A stretch of DNA of 64,000 nt. Source: Hyphomicrobiales bacterium. Its GTDB lineage: Bacteria > Pseudomonadota > Alphaproteobacteria > Rhizobiales > Xanthobacteraceae. The notes beneath the pieces are model-generated. The model saw nothing but the letters and a program-made list of their open reading frames with translations, searched no databases and was not told where the DNA came from. Location of the stretch: positions 62,001 through 126,000 of the forward strand of contig JACPOA010000034.1 of NCBI GenBank assembly GCA_016185205.1. Reading direction: 5' to 3'. Both the position numbers and the translations under genes were made by a program. Shown one piece after another: positions 17,631 to 29,071 of the stretch (the first letter of the stretch is position 1; each line of letters starts with the position of its first letter).

Positions 17631-18146
17631 TCAGGCCGCGGGGGGCGCGCCGAAGATATCGCCGCCTTTGCGCGACAGCGTCGGACGGCGCGGCGCCGGG
17701 CCGTAATAATCGCCGAGTTTCACGCTGGCGCGCGGCTTGAGCAGGATCGAGATCAGGCGGTCGAGCAGCGCCTTGGCCGATACCGGTTTGCAGAGGAACT
17801 CGTTGACGCCGATCTTGAGCGACTCGAGGATGCGCCAGCGCTCGCCATGCGCGGTGAGCATGATGATGGGTATGTCCGGCACCGGGAACACGCCGGGCGA
17901 GCGCACGATGCGCACCAGCTCGGGGCCGTTGAGCAGCGGCATCTCCCAGTCCAGCACCACGATGTCGGGCGTGGCTTGGCGGATCATCTCCAACGCGGCG
18001 ATGCCGTCGCAGGCCTCCAGCGTCTTCTTGACGCCGATATTGCCGAGCAGGCCGCGCACCATGTTGCGCATGAACGCATTGTCGTCGACCACCAGCACGT
18101 TGAGCTGCTGGATCAGGAATTCGGCTTGCTTGGCGTTGATCGTCAT
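17631..18146 (-). CDS. Single-domain response regulator with GDYYGPAPR tail (copy 1)
   Basis: A 171-residue CheY-like receiver with no output domain. Acidic pocket Asp21-Asp22, phospho-acceptor Asp66 in VLDWEMP, Thr/Ser switch in MLTAHGE, and Lys120 in CKPVS are all present. After the receiver a short tail carries GDYYGPAPRRP. The paralogue at 19728-20249 shares the receiver, the phrase FVRIVRSP/LVRIVRSP, and the same tail. It lies 40 bases after glpK on the same strand. The cognate kinase is not evident; a link to glycerol metabolism is only positional. Confidence 0.88.
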   Translation of the reverse strand: MTINAKQAEFLIQQLNVLVVDDNAFMRNMVRGLLGNIGVKKTLEACDGIAALEMIRQATPDIVVLDWEMPLLNGPELVRIVRSPGVFPVPDIPIIMLTAHGERWRILESLKIGVNEFLCKPVSAKALLDRLISILLKPRASVKLGDYYGPAPRRPTLSRKGGDIFGAPPAA

Positions 18147-18186
18147 GAACGAGGCCCAGGAATCCGCCGATAGTGTTCGGCAATCG

Positions 18187-19683
<1,497 letters not shown>

Positions 19684-19727
19684 GATTGTCCCCGGACATC
19701 CGTGTCAGGCGACGCGGATTCGGGAGA

Positions 19728-20249
19728 CTAGTTCACCAGAACCAGATTGGCCATTGCCTGGTCGCCGTCGGCGTGCACGCCGGCGATCATCTTGCGCGGC
19801 GCCGGGCCGTAATAATCGCCGCTGCGCACGAACGGACGAGGATTGGTCAGCACGGCGATCATGCGATCCTTCAACGCCTTCGATGACACCGGCTTGAGTA
19901 GGAATTCATTGACGCCGACCTGAACGGATTCGATCACGCGCGAGCGTTCGCCGTGGCCGGTGAGCATGATGATCGGTATGTTCGGGAGCGGGAAGGTCTC
20001 CGGCGAGCGCACGATGCGCACGAATTCGGTGCCGTCGATCCCGGGCATTTCCCAGTCGACAATAGCGAGGTCGGGCGACACCGAGCGGATGAGTTCGAGC
20101 CCGGTCGGGCCGTTCGCCGCCTCGTAGATGGTGCGTACGCCGATGCTCATGAGCAAAGTGCGCACGACCTTGCGCATGTAATGCTCGTCGTCCACCACCA
20201 GGACCTTGGTGGTGGCGAAAATAGCGGCGAGTGCTTTGGTATCGACCAT
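19728..20249 (-). CDS. Single-domain response regulator with GDYYGPAPR tail (copy 2)
   Basis: A 173-residue stand-alone receiver. Asp20-Asp21 and phospho-acceptor Asp65 (IVDWEMP), switch residue in MLTGHGE and Lys119 in LKPVS are intact. The tail SGDYYGPAPRK matches that of the copy at 17631-18146, and the two align along their whole length, so they arose by duplication. The ATG at 20249 is chosen as the first Met giving a normal receiver N-terminus. It lies between glpD (130 bases) and glpK (44 bases) on the same strand. Confidence 0.88.
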   Translation of the reverse strand: MVDTKALAAIFATTKVLVVDDEHYMRKVVRTLLMSIGVRTIYEAANGPTGLELIRSVSPDLAIVDWEMPGIDGTEFVRIVRSPETFPLPNIPIIMLTGHGERSRVIESVQVGVNEFLLKPVSSKALKDRMIAVLTNPRPFVRSGDYYGPAPRKMIAGVHADGDQAMANLVLVN

Positions 20250-20379
20250 AACTAGTCCGGCATTCAAGAAAACGAGCGGTATACAAAATAAGTAAAGCAC
20301 AAAGGTCTAGCGGTGCCTTAAATCGCACCCCGGAAATTGCACCAATCGGGGTAAGGTTGCGGTAACCATGCCGTCGCGA

Positions 20380-21888
20380 TCAAGGCTTTGTCGGCGGCGC
20401 CGTCTCTTTACTCAACGTCGCAATGAACTGCTCGAGCGCGCTGCACTCCTCCGGCGTCGCCTTGAGACCGAGTTTGCTGCGCCGCCACAGCACATCGTCG
20501 GCGGTCTGCGCCCATTCGTTCTCGACCAGGTAGCGCACCTCGGCAGCGGTGAGATTGCCGGTGAAGCAGGCCCCGAGATCCTGCATGCTCAGCGTATCGC
20601 CCAGAATGCGCTCGATCCGCCGGCCGTAGGCGCGCACCAGGCGCCGCGCATGCGGCTCCGACAGGAACGGCCAGCGGCCGATCGCCTCGGCCACCAGCGG
20701 ATAGAATCCATCGGGCGGAAAGTCGCCGCCGGGCAGCGTGGAGCCGGCGGTCCACGGCGGCAGCGATTGGAAGAACTTGCCGATCTTCGCCATCGCCGCC
20801 TCCGCCAGCCGGCGATGGGTGGTGATCTTGCCGCCATAGATCGTGAGCAGCGGCGCCTCGCCGCGATGCTCGTCGAGCACCAGTTCGTAATCGCGCGTCA
20901 CGTCCTCCGGCCGGCCGGCGCCGTCATCGTAGAGCCCGCGCACGCCCGAGAACGACCACACCAACTCGTCGGGCGTGATCGTTTCGCGGAAATACTCGTT
21001 CACGACGTCGCAGAGATAGGTGATCTCGTCCAGATCGGGCGCCGGCGAATTGAGATCGCCGACGAAGTTCTCATCGGTGGTGCCGATCAGCGTAAATTCG
21101 TCGGCGAACGGTAGCGCGAACACCACCCGCCCGTCGGCCGCCTGCAAGATATAGCTGCTGTCGTGCTCGAAGCGGCGGCGCACCACGATGTGACTGCCCT
21201 TGATCAGGCGCACCGGCGCCTTCAGCGGCTTGCGGATGACGGTGTCGGCCACCTCGCCGATCCAGGGCCCGGCGGCATTGACCAGCACATGCGCGGTGGC
21301 GACTTCGCGGCGGCCACGGCTGTTGAGTACCAGTTCCCATTCGTCGCGCCGCTCCACCCGCATGCAGCGGGTGCGTGTGCGGATGACGGCGCCATGCTCG
21401 GCGGCATCGAGCGCGTTGAGCACCACCAGCCGGGAATCGTCCACGCAGCAGTCGGAATATTCGAAGCCGTAAAGAAACGACCGTTTGAGCGGCTGGCCGA
21501 CCGGATGATGGGTGAGATCGACGGTGCGCGCAGCGGGCAGCAGCTTGCGCGCGCCCAGCAGGTCGTAAAGGAACAGTCCGAACCGCAGCTTGAGCGGCAT
21601 GCGCAGGCCGGACAGCGGCGGCAGCATGAAGCGCATCGGCCGGATCACATGCGGGGCCATGCGCAGCAGCACCTCGCGCTCGCTCAGCGCCTCGCGCACC
21701 AGGCGGAAGGCGCCGCGTTCGAGATAGCGCAGGCCGCCGTGGATCAGCTTGCTGGAGGCCGAGGAGGTGCCGGAGGCAAGGTCGTTCATCTCGACCAGCA
21801 GCACGCGCAGGCCGCGGCCGGCGGCGTCGCGGGCCAGCCCGGTTCCGTTGATGCCGCCGCCGATAATGGCGAGGTCGAAGTCGGCCAT
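20380..21888 (-). CDS. glpD: Aerobic glycerol-3-phosphate dehydrogenase
   Basis: A 502-residue FAD-dependent membrane-associated enzyme oxidising sn-glycerol 3-phosphate to dihydroxyacetone phosphate and passing electrons to quinone. The N-terminus carries the dinucleotide fold DLAIIGGGINGTGLARDAA; further on are SGTSSASSKLIHGGLRYLE, the substrate-side FALPFADEFTLIGTTDE, and the C-terminal DAO_C domain. Length matches GlpD. It heads the minus-strand run that contains glpK; a divergent amidotransferase gene starts 140 bases away, so promoters for both lie in 21889-22027. Confidence 0.95.
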   Translation of the reverse strand: MADFDLAIIGGGINGTGLARDAAGRGLRVLLVEMNDLASGTSSASSKLIHGGLRYLERGAFRLVREALSEREVLLRMAPHVIRPMRFMLPPLSGLRMPLKLRFGLFLYDLLGARKLLPAARTVDLTHHPVGQPLKRSFLYGFEYSDCCVDDSRLVVLNALDAAEHGAVIRTRTRCMRVERRDEWELVLNSRGRREVATAHVLVNAAGPWIGEVADTVIRKPLKAPVRLIKGSHIVVRRRFEHDSSYILQAADGRVVFALPFADEFTLIGTTDENFVGDLNSPAPDLDEITYLCDVVNEYFRETITPDELVWSFSGVRGLYDDGAGRPEDVTRDYELVLDEHRGEAPLLTIYGGKITTHRRLAEAAMAKIGKFFQSLPPWTAGSTLPGGDFPPDGFYPLVAEAIGRWPFLSEPHARRLVRAYGRRIERILGDTLSMQDLGACFTGNLTAAEVRYLVENEWAQTADDVLWRRSKLGLKATPEECSALEQFIATLSKETAPPTKP

Positions 21889-22027
21889 TTGCCTGCTGAT
21901 TCGCGTGAGTCACCGCAGAATGGGCGGCTTACGCGGCGTACTCAAGAACACCCCCCGTTAATCCGGCGTAAAGCCACAAGATTTGGTCGCGATTGCAAAA
22001 TACCGTCAGTTTGACCATATCCAGTCT

Positions 22028-22894
22028 ATGCCCTCCCCCCGCCTGCTCGTCATCGAAGGCAATTCCCCGCAAACCATGGCCGAACACCTAGCGGCCGGCG
22101 GCCTGCCGGCCAGCAAGGGCTATTCCGACCTGCTGCGCGAGGTGCTGCCGGGAGCCATGGTGGACATCTGCTATCCGGGCGACCCGGCTGCGCTGCTGCC
22201 CGGGGGCGCCTCGCTGGAAGGCTATGACGGCATCGCCATCACCGGATCGAGCCTGCACATCTATAACGGCGGCGCGGAGGTGATGCGGCAGGTCGAGCTG
22301 GTGCGTGCGGCGCTGGCGACCGGCACCCCGCTGTTCGGCTCGTGCTGGGGCTTGCAGGTGATCACCGCGGCGACCGGCGGCAGCGTGCGCAAAAATCCCA
22401 AGGGCCGCGAGATCGGCTTCGGCCGCGGCATCAGACTCACGGAAGCCGGCCGCAAGCACCCGATGTATGTCGGCAAGCTTGACGTGTTCAACGCGCCGAC
22501 CGTGCATCTCGACGAGGTCGAAGCGCTGCCGGCGGGCGCCACCGTGCTCGCCACCAATGCTGTGTCCGACGTGCAGAGCGTGGAAATCCGCACCAACGGC
22601 TCGGTCGCCTGGGCGGTGCAGTATCATCCGGAATATCCGCTGCGCGAGATCGCGGCGATCGCACGCCGTATCGGCACGCGGCTGATCGAGGAAGGCTTCT
22701 TCGCCGACGAAGCCGACATCAAGACGTTCTCCGACGATCTCGAGACGCTCGACCGCGATCCGGCCTGCAAGCGGCTGGCCTGGCGGCACGGCATCAGCAA
22801 GAATATCCTCGACAAGAAATTGCGCGTCAGCGAGGTCGCCAACTGGGTCGAGTTCCAGGTGCTGCCGATGCGGGTCAAGCGGGGCCGAGGTTAG
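22028..22894 (+). CDS. Class I glutamine amidotransferase-like protein
   Basis: A 288-residue protein with the GATase class I triad: nucleophile Cys106 in FGSCWGLQ, His200 and Glu202 in QYHPEY. It resembles the stand-alone GuaA-like amidotransferases, which act on glutamine or gamma-glutamyl compounds; the C-terminal 60 residues (KTFSDDLETLDRDP to the end) extend beyond the core. The ATG at 22028 (MPSPRLLVIEGN) starts directly at the fold; 15 upstream codons look like leader. It is followed 53 bases later by an SDR gene. The acceptor substrate is not predictable. Confidence 0.85.
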   Translation: MPSPRLLVIEGNSPQTMAEHLAAGGLPASKGYSDLLREVLPGAMVDICYPGDPAALLPGGASLEGYDGIAITGSSLHIYNGGAEVMRQVELVRAALATGTPLFGSCWGLQVITAATGGSVRKNPKGREIGFGRGIRLTEAGRKHPMYVGKLDVFNAPTVHLDEVEALPAGATVLATNAVSDVQSVEIRTNGSVAWAVQYHPEYPLREIAAIARRIGTRLIEEGFFADEADIKTFSDDLETLDRDPACKRLAWRHGISKNILDKKLRVSEVANWVEFQVLPMRVKRGRG

Positions 22895-22947
22895 CCGCCG
22901 TTCGGCCTCATGGTGAGGAGGCGGAATGAGCGCAGCGAGGGAATTTC

Positions 22948-23643
22948 ATGGACTTTTCCGGCAAGCACGTGGTGGTGACCGGCGGCACCGGCGCGCTCGG
23001 CACCGCGGTGGTGGGTAGCCTGCTTGGCATGGGTGCGACTTGCACCGTTCCCTATAGGCACGAGGCGGAGGCGCAGCGCTTTGCGCATCGCGGCGATCCG
23101 AATGTCAGGCTGATGGCCGTTTCCGATCTGGCCGACGAAGCCGCGGTCGCGAAAGTTTACGCGGGCGTCACGCCATGGGCGTCGATCCACATCGCCGGCG
23201 GCTTCGCCATGGGCAAAGTCGCCGACACCGACAAGGCCGCGCTGATGGCGCAGCTCGACGGCAATCTGGTGTCATGCTTCCTGTGCTGCCGCGCGGCGGT
23301 GAACGCGATGATAACGGCCGGCGGCGGCCGCATCGTCAATGTGGCGGCGCGGCCGGCGCTGGAATGGCGCAGCGGCGCCGGCATGACGGCCTATACGATT
23401 GCTAAGACGGGCGTCGCCGCGCTCACTGTGGCGCTCTCCGAGGAAGTCGCCAAGGACGGCATACTCGTGAACGCCGTGGCGCCCTCGATCATGGACACGC
23501 CGGCCAATCGTTCAGCCATGCCGAAGGCCGACCACGCTCTATGGCCGAAGGTCGAAGAGGTGGCGGCCACCATCGTCTTCCTGGCCTCGCCGGACAACCG
23601 CGTCACCCGCGGCGCCGTCGTACCGGTGTACGGGAAGGCGTGA
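22948..23643 (+). CDS. Short-chain dehydrogenase/reductase-family protein
   Basis: A 231-residue Rossmann-fold protein. The nucleotide-binding TGGTGALG (residues 11-18), the Tyr149-x3-Lys153 pair (AYTIAK), and NAVAPSIMDTPANR are typical of classical SDRs. The catalytic Ser expected 13 residues before Tyr149 is a Pro (NVAARPALEW), so activity as a standard oxidoreductase is uncertain. It follows the amidotransferase gene and converges with the malonyl-CoA decarboxylase gene across a GC-rich hairpin. Confidence 0.88.
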   Translation: MDFSGKHVVVTGGTGALGTAVVGSLLGMGATCTVPYRHEAEAQRFAHRGDPNVRLMAVSDLADEAAVAKVYAGVTPWASIHIAGGFAMGKVADTDKAALMAQLDGNLVSCFLCCRAAVNAMITAGGGRIVNVAARPALEWRSGAGMTAYTIAKTGVAALTVALSEEVAKDGILVNAVAPSIMDTPANRSAMPKADHALWPKVEEVAATIVFLASPDNRVTRGAVVPVYGKA

Positions 23644-23647
23644 TCTT

Positions 23648-23673
23648 CCCTCGCCCCGCTTGCGGGGAGAGGG
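23648..23673. terminator. Convergent hairpin between SDR and malonyl-CoA decarboxylase genes
   Basis: CCCTCGCCCCGC / GCGGGGAGAGGG forms an 11-pair stem with one mismatch and a 2-base loop, right after the SDR stop. It resembles the 29027-29056 hairpin and is probably one of a family of CCCTCTCCCCGC repeats. It lacks a T run, so termination strength is uncertain. Confidence 0.5.
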
Positions 23674-23675
23674 AC

Positions 23676-25034
23676 TCACCCCGCGATCGGGACCAGTTCG
23701 AGCGGCGGGCGCAGCAGGCGCTGCACGGCGCCGGAGGCGACCACGGTGCGGCCTTCCGCATAGGTCTCGTGGTTTTTCTCGATGTCGTCGACGTCATAGA
23801 GATAATTCACCATCAGCCCGTGCGACTGCGCCATCGCCTTGTCGGAGGTGTCGGCGAGCCAGTTGATGCGCTCGAGCCGCGCGCCATTGCCGAGGTGGAA
23901 GCGCGCCACCGCGTCGACCGGTAGCCCGCGCGGCGTGCGCGCGCGCAGGAAGTACCAGGCCGCCGCCCGCATCACGATATCCTGCAGCCGCGCCGCCGTG
24001 TCCGGATCGCGCCACCAGCCCGGCGTATCGAGCGCCGCCAGCGCGGTCTTGTCGGTCTCCGCCAGAGCCGCGGAGCTCTCGTCGCTGCGTTCGCGCGCGA
24101 GCCAGGATGCAAAATTGGCAACCGGCGACAGCGTGACATAGGTCGCCAATTTCGGCAGCTCGCGGCTGATCTCCTCGACTACCTGCTTGATCAGGAAGTT
24201 GCCGAACGACACACCGGCAAGCCCGCGCTGGCAATTGGAGATCGAATAGAACACCGCAGTGCGCCGCTTGTCGGGCTCCACCACCTCGCGCCCGGTGGCC
24301 AGGATCGGCGCGATCGCGCCCGGGATGTCGCGCGTGAGCGCCACCTCGACGAAGATCAACGGCTCGTCCACCAGCGCCGGATGGAAGAAGGCGAAGCAAC
24401 GCCGGTCGGGCGGATCGATGCGCCGGCGCAGGTCTTCCCAGTCGCTGATCTCGTGCACCGCCTCGTAGCGGATGATCTTTTCCAGCACGCTCGCCGGCGT
24501 CGACCAGTCGATCCGGCGCAGCACCAGGAAACCGCGGTTGAACCAGGACGAGAACAGATGGACGAAATCGTTATCGACGGCCTCCAGGTCGTCGCGATGG
24601 TCGAGCGTGTCCATCAGCTGCTCGCGCATGCGCACCAGCGCCGCGGTGCCGCCGGGCGCCAGATTGAGCCGGCGAAACAGTTCCTGCCGGCGCGGCTCCG
24701 AGGCGGCGTGCACTTGCGCCGCGGTGTCGTCACCCGGCCTGTCGCGCCAGGCGGCGATGGCCTGCTCCATGCGCGCCGGATCGACGCCGAAACGGCTGCT
24801 CAGCGCCTCGAAGAAGGCAATGCGCGGTCCGGTGGTGAGCTTGCCGTAGCGGCCGAGGATTTCGCGCGCCAGCGCCACGCCGGAGGCCTCGCCGAGGCCC
24901 GTCAGCAGGTCCTCGGCGAGCTCGACCAGGCTTTCGGAACGGGCTGAGGCCTCGCCGCGCCGGTCGCGCGCCAGCAGCGCGCGGCCGCGCTCGGAAATAG
25001 TCTGCAGCAGTTCCCCGAAAAATGAGGTGTTCAT
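23676..25034 (-). CDS. Malonyl-CoA decarboxylase
   Basis: A 452-residue enzyme converting malonyl-CoA to acetyl-CoA and CO2 in the cytoplasm. The N-terminal helical domain is followed by the GNAT-like catalytic domain with the family segments SISNCQRGLAGVSFGNFLIK, TLSPVANFASWL, and FHLGNGARLERINWLAD. The ATG at 25034 (MNTSFFGELLQT) is chosen because it fits the family's N-terminus and is preceded by GGA; the frame runs on upstream but that part is antisense to the ABC gene and not conserved-looking. It is divergent from the peptide ABC operon. No malonate transporter or malonyl-CoA synthetase is adjacent. Confidence 0.93.
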   Translation of the reverse strand: MNTSFFGELLQTISERGRALLARDRRGEASARSESLVELAEDLLTGLGEASGVALAREILGRYGKLTTGPRIAFFEALSSRFGVDPARMEQAIAAWRDRPGDDTAAQVHAASEPRRQELFRRLNLAPGGTAALVRMREQLMDTLDHRDDLEAVDNDFVHLFSSWFNRGFLVLRRIDWSTPASVLEKIIRYEAVHEISDWEDLRRRIDPPDRRCFAFFHPALVDEPLIFVEVALTRDIPGAIAPILATGREVVEPDKRRTAVFYSISNCQRGLAGVSFGNFLIKQVVEEISRELPKLATYVTLSPVANFASWLARERSDESSAALAETDKTALAALDTPGWWRDPDTAARLQDIVMRAAAWYFLRARTPRGLPVDAVARFHLGNGARLERINWLADTSDKAMAQSHGLMVNYLYDVDDIEKNHETYAEGRTVVASGAVQRLLRPPLELVPIAG

Positions 25035-25292
25035 CACGTCCCTGGTCCACCAATGGCTCCCATCCGGCGATGGGCGAGCCAAGTCAAGCTCGCACGGAAT
25101 ATGCACAAAAACATGACCTGCAACATCATACAATGCCAGGAACGGTCGCCCGATCGTCATTTTGACCGTCCGGCGGCCGGCCGCGACGAGATACCAGACT
25201 TGCGCGTTTGGAAACCGCACCGCATTCTGCGGTCGGGAGGACGGCAGGCGCCACGCGCGGCGCGTGCAGTGCACACTTGAGAGGGGTAAGGA

Positions 25293-27347
25293 TTGAGTAT
25301 CGTTGAGACTGGCGAAGACTTGCGTGGACGAAACACGCAGCCGGAGACGGCTGCCCCACTGCTGGAAGTCGAAGACCTCCACACCCAGTTTACCACCGCG
25401 CGCGGAATCGTACGCGCCGTCGAGGGCGTGAGCTTCACCGTCGACCGCGGCGAAACGGTCGCCATCGTCGGCGAGTCCGGGTCCGGCAAATCGGTCACCG
25501 CGCTTTCGATCATGCGGCTGTTGCCGCGGCTCACCGGACACGCGCGCGGCCGCATTATTTTCGACGGCCAGTCGCTGCTCGATCTCGACGACGAAGAGAT
25601 GCGCAAAATCCGCGGCCGCGACATTTCGATGATCTTCCAGGAGCCGATGACCTCGCTCAACCCGATCCTCACGATCGGGCTTCAGATCAAGGAGCCGCTG
25701 CATATCCATCTCGGCATGACCGACAAGGAAGCGCAAGCGCGCGCGGTCGAGCTGCTGCAACTTGTCGGCATCACCGATCCCGAGCGGCGGCTCGCTCAGT
25801 ATCCACATCAATTCTCCGGCGGCATGCGCCAACGCGTGATGATCGCGATCGGGCTTGCTTGCAATCCCAGGCTCATCATCGCCGACGAGCCGACCACCGC
25901 GCTCGACGTCACCATCCAGGCGCAGATTCTCGAACTGATGAAGAATCTGTCGCGCAAGCTCAACATCGCGCTCATCATCATCACCCACAATCTCGGCGTG
26001 GTTGCCCGCTATGCCGACCGCGTCATCGTCATGTATGCCGCGCGCGTCGCCGAGCAGGGCGCAGCCAACGCGGTGTTTCACCGCCCGCGGCATCCTTACA
26101 CCCTCGGCCTGCTGCGTTCGGTACCGCGGCTCGACCGCCCGCGCGGCAGCAAGCTGGAAACCATCGAGGGCCTGCCGCCGAATCTGGCGCAAGGTTCGAC
26201 CGGCTGCCGTTTCGCGCCGCGCTGTCCCTATCGAATCGCGGTCTGCGACCAGGAGCCGCCGCTGTTCCCGACCGACACCGGCGGGCTGTCACGCTGTCAC
26301 CGGCACGCCGAGATCGCCGCCGGCAAGATCACCTGGGCGGCGGCGGGCGGTATCGGGCTGAACTTCGCCGCCAATACCGAGGCGCCGGTGCTCTCGGTCC
26401 GCAACCTGACCAAGTATTTCGAAGTCTCCGGCGGCCTGCGCGGCACCAGCGGAACCGTGCGCGCGGTCGAGGATGTTTCGTTCGACATTTTTCCCGGCGA
26501 GACGCTCGGACTGGTCGGCGAATCAGGCTGCGGCAAGACCACGGTCGGCCGGCTGATCCTGCGGCTGGAAGAGCCGACCGGCGGCGAAATTCATTTTGAG
26601 GGCGTCAACCTGTCGACCGCTTCGCCAGCCGAGTTGAAGGCGATGCGACGCAAGGTGCAGGTGATCTTCCAGGACCCCTATAGTTCGCTCAACCCGCGCA
26701 TGACCGTCGGTCAGATCATCGGCGAACCGCTGCACGTGTACAAGATCGTCGATGGCCGCAAGCAGGTCGAGACGCGTGTGGCCGAGCTTTTGGAAAATGT
26801 CGGGCTGCGCCGCGAAATGGCCGAGCGCTATCCGCATCAGCTGTCCGGCGGCCAGCGCCAGCGCGTCGGCATCGCGCGCGCATTGTCGATGGAGCCGTCC
26901 TTCATCGTGTGCGACGAGGCGGTGTCGGCGCTCGACGTATCGATCCAGGGCCAGATTATCAACCTGCTGGAGGACCTGCAGCGCAAATTCCAGCTTGCCT
27001 ATCTTTTTATCGCCCACGACCTCGCCGTGGTCCGCCACATCTCCGCCCGCGTGGTCGTGATGTATTTCGGCCGGATCATGGAAGTTGCGGATCGCGATGT
27101 AATCTATGGTGAATCCCTGCATCCCTATACCAAAGTCCTATTGGACGCGGCCCCGGTACCCGACCCGACCATCGAGAAGGAGCGCGAACCGCGCCTGATC
27201 AAAGGAGAGTTGCCGAGCCATCTAGCGCCGCCAACCGGATGCGTCTTTAATACGCGCTGCCCGCTGGCAAGCGAGGAATGCCGGGGGATTGTGCCGCCGC
27301 TTCGGGAGGTGAAACCGGGACATTTTGTGGCGTGCATCAAAGTCTGA
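25293..27347 (+). CDS. Peptide/nickel-type ABC transporter ATPase, fused DppD-DppF
   Basis: A 684-residue fusion of two complete ATPase modules. Module 1: Walker A GESGSGKS (residues 60-67), signature FSGGMRQR, Walker [12 protein letters not shown]. Module 2: Walker A GESGCGKT (about 409-416), signature [20 protein letters not shown]. Each ends in the oligopeptide ABC C-terminal Cys-rich segment ([14 protein letters not shown] and [14 protein letters not shown]) that in related proteins binds an iron-sulphur cluster. The start is a TTG after GAGGGG. First gene of a five-gene operon with binding protein, two permeases and a CoA-transferase. Note the Walker B Glu-Pro of module 2 reads Glu-Ala, a common variation. 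Confidence 0.93.
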   Translation: MSIVETGEDLRGRNTQPETAAPLLEVEDLHTQFTTARGIVRAVEGVSFTVDRGETVAIVGESGSGKSVTALSIMRLLPRLTGHARGRIIFDGQSLLDLDDEEMRKIRGRDISMIFQEPMTSLNPILTIGLQIKEPLHIHLGMTDKEAQARAVELLQLVGITDPERRLAQYPHQFSGGMRQRVMIAIGLACNPRLIIADEPTTALDVTIQAQILELMKNLSRKLNIALIIITHNLGVVARYADRVIVMYAARVAEQGAANAVFHRPRHPYTLGLLRSVPRLDRPRGSKLETIEGLPPNLAQGSTGCRFAPRCPYRIAVCDQEPPLFPTDTGGLSRCHRHAEIAAGKITWAAAGGIGLNFAANTEAPVLSVRNLTKYFEVSGGLRGTSGTVRAVEDVSFDIFPGETLGLVGESGCGKTTVGRLILRLEEPTGGEIHFEGVNLSTASPAELKAMRRKVQVIFQDPYSSLNPRMTVGQIIGEPLHVYKIVDGRKQVETRVAELLENVGLRREMAERYPHQLSGGQRQRVGIARALSMEPSFIVCDEAVSALDVSIQGQIINLLEDLQRKFQLAYLFIAHDLAVVRHISARVVVMYFGRIMEVADRDVIYGESLHPYTKVLLDAAPVPDPTIEKEREPRLIKGELPSHLAPPTGCVFNTRCPLASEECRGIVPPLREVKPGHFVACIKV

Positions 27348-27398
27348 GAGCCGGCGACCATAAGCTTAAAAAAAGACGATCACACAGGAGGAGACACA

Positions 27399-29012
27399 AT
27401 GAAAATATCCAGAAGGACGGCCTTGCAAGGAACGGCCGGCGCTTTCGCCCTTGGCTTGGGCGGCTTCAATTTCGACTTCACAAAGGCCTATGCCCAGGCG
27501 CCCGCGGTGAAACGCGGAGGCACCTTGAACTTCGCAATCAGCGCGGAGGCCCCGCACTACGATCCGCACGGCAGCGACACCTACGCCACGCTGCATTTCG
27601 CGGGGCCGTTCTATTCGACGTTGTTGCGTTTCAATCTCGCGAAATTCCCGGCGGTCGAAGGCGACCTGGCGCAGTCCTGGACGGTCGCACCGGATCTGAT
27701 GACTTACACTTTCAAGCTGCATCCGAACGTGAAGTTCGCCGACGGCTCGACGCTGAGCTCGGCCGACGTGAAAGCGACCTACGAGCGCCTACGCAACCCG
27801 CCGACGGGCGTGGTGTCGACCCGCAAGGCGACGTTCGCCGACATCGGCACGATCGAAACGCCGGACCCGCTCACCGTCATCTTCAAGATGAAGGCGGTGA
27901 ATGCGTCGATGCTCGAGCATTTCGCGTCGCCCTGGAACGTGATCTACACAGCCAAAGACCTCGCTGAGAATCCGGCGAACCCGCGCACCAAAATCAACGG
28001 CACCGGCCCGTTCACCTTCGTCGAGCACATCAAGGGCAGCCACGTTTCCGGCAAGAAAAACGACAACTACTTCAAGAAGGGCTTGCCCCATCTCGACGGC
28101 TTCAAGGGCATCTTCACGCTGCAGGCCGCCGCCATGCTCAACGCGGTCCAGGGCGGGCAGGTGCTCGGCGAGTTCCGCGGTATCTCGCCGGCGGAGCGCG
28201 ACCGGCTGGTGGCTGCAATGGGCGACAAGATCCGGATTCAGGAGTCGAGCTGGACGCTCAACCTTCTGGTTTGCTTCAACGTCGACAAGAAGCCGTTCGA
28301 CGATGTGCGCGTACGCCGCGCGCTGCTGCTGGCGATCGACCGCTGGGGCGGCAGCGTGGGCCTGTCGAAGATCTCGACGCTGCGCTCGGTCGGCGGCGTG
28401 ATCCGTCCCGGTTCGCCGTTTGCGACGCCGGAAGCGGAGCTGGTCAAGCTCCCCGGCTTCTCGAAGGACATCAAGAAGTCCCGCGAGGAAGCCAAAAAGC
28501 TGCTGAAGGAAGCGGGGCAGGAAAACCTGAAGTTCGTGCTGTGGAACCGCAACCTCGCGATGCCCTACACCCCGGCCGGCATTTTTCTGGTCGACCAATG
28601 GCGGCAGATCGGCGTCGAGGTCGAGCACAAGCAGTCCGACACCGGGCCGTATCTCGCCACCATGAACGCCGGCAATCACGACGTGGCGATCGACTTCTCC
28701 AACCTGTTCATGGACGACTCTAGCCTCGGTCTTGCCAAATATCTCTCGGTCACGCGCGCCCCGGAAAACCGGTCGCGCTCAAAGGACGAGGTGCTCGACA
28801 AGCTCTATGACGATCATCTGCGCGAACGCGATCCGGAGAAGCGCAAGGCGATGATTCGGGCATTCGAGAAGCGGGTGTTCGAGCAGGCCTATCAGCAGCC
28901 GCTGCTGTGGTGGCACCGCATCGTGCCGACCCACAAGACGCTGATGGGGTGGCCGATGTCGCCGAGTCACAATCTCGGCGCCCAGCTCGAAGGTGTCTGG
29001 CTGAACGCATAA
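27399..29012 (+). CDS. Peptide-type ABC transporter substrate-binding protein (SBP_bac_5), Tat signal
   Basis: A 537-residue periplasmic binding protein. The N-terminus SRRTALQG followed by a hydrophobic stretch and AYAQAP is a twin-arginine signal. The mature protein has the SBP_bac_5 features GTLNFAISAEAPHYDPH and VKFADGSTLSSADVKATYERL. A strong AGGAGGAG site lies upstream. A perfect 14-base hairpin follows the stop, before the permease genes, which would favour higher binding-protein expression. The substrate could be a peptide, an opine or another small molecule; it cannot be fixed from sequence. Confidence 0.92.
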   Translation: MKISRRTALQGTAGAFALGLGGFNFDFTKAYAQAPAVKRGGTLNFAISAEAPHYDPHGSDTYATLHFAGPFYSTLLRFNLAKFPAVEGDLAQSWTVAPDLMTYTFKLHPNVKFADGSTLSSADVKATYERLRNPPTGVVSTRKATFADIGTIETPDPLTVIFKMKAVNASMLEHFASPWNVIYTAKDLAENPANPRTKINGTGPFTFVEHIKGSHVSGKKNDNYFKKGLPHLDGFKGIFTLQAAAMLNAVQGGQVLGEFRGISPAERDRLVAAMGDKIRIQESSWTLNLLVCFNVDKKPFDDVRVRRALLLAIDRWGGSVGLSKISTLRSVGGVIRPGSPFATPEAELVKLPGFSKDIKKSREEAKKLLKEAGQENLKFVLWNRNLAMPYTPAGIFLVDQWRQIGVEVEHKQSDTGPYLATMNAGNHDVAIDFSNLFMDDSSLGLAKYLSVTRAPENRSRSKDEVLDKLYDDHLRERDPEKRKAMIRAFEKRVFEQAYQQPLLWWHRIVPTHKTLMGWPMSPSHNLGAQLEGVWLNA

Positions 29013-29026
29013 ACAACCGCTCACTT

Positions 29027-29056
29027 CCCCTCTCCCCGCCTCGGCGGGGAGAGGGG
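29027..29056 (+). repeat. 14-bp perfect hairpin between binding-protein and permease genes
   Basis: CCCCTCTCCCCGCC and GGCGGGGAGAGGGG pair perfectly around a TC loop. It lies 15 bases after the binding-protein stop and 15 before the permease start, with no T run. It is probably an mRNA-protecting or partial-termination element and belongs to the same repeat type as 23648-23673. Confidence 0.7.
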
Positions 29057-29071
29057 CCGCAAAGGGATTCC

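Noticed and set aside
25035-26192. Long upstream extension of the malonyl-CoA decarboxylase frame
   Set aside because: It runs antisense through the peptide ABC ATPase gene, has no conserved features, and the natural family start is at 25034. It is a by-product of high GC content.
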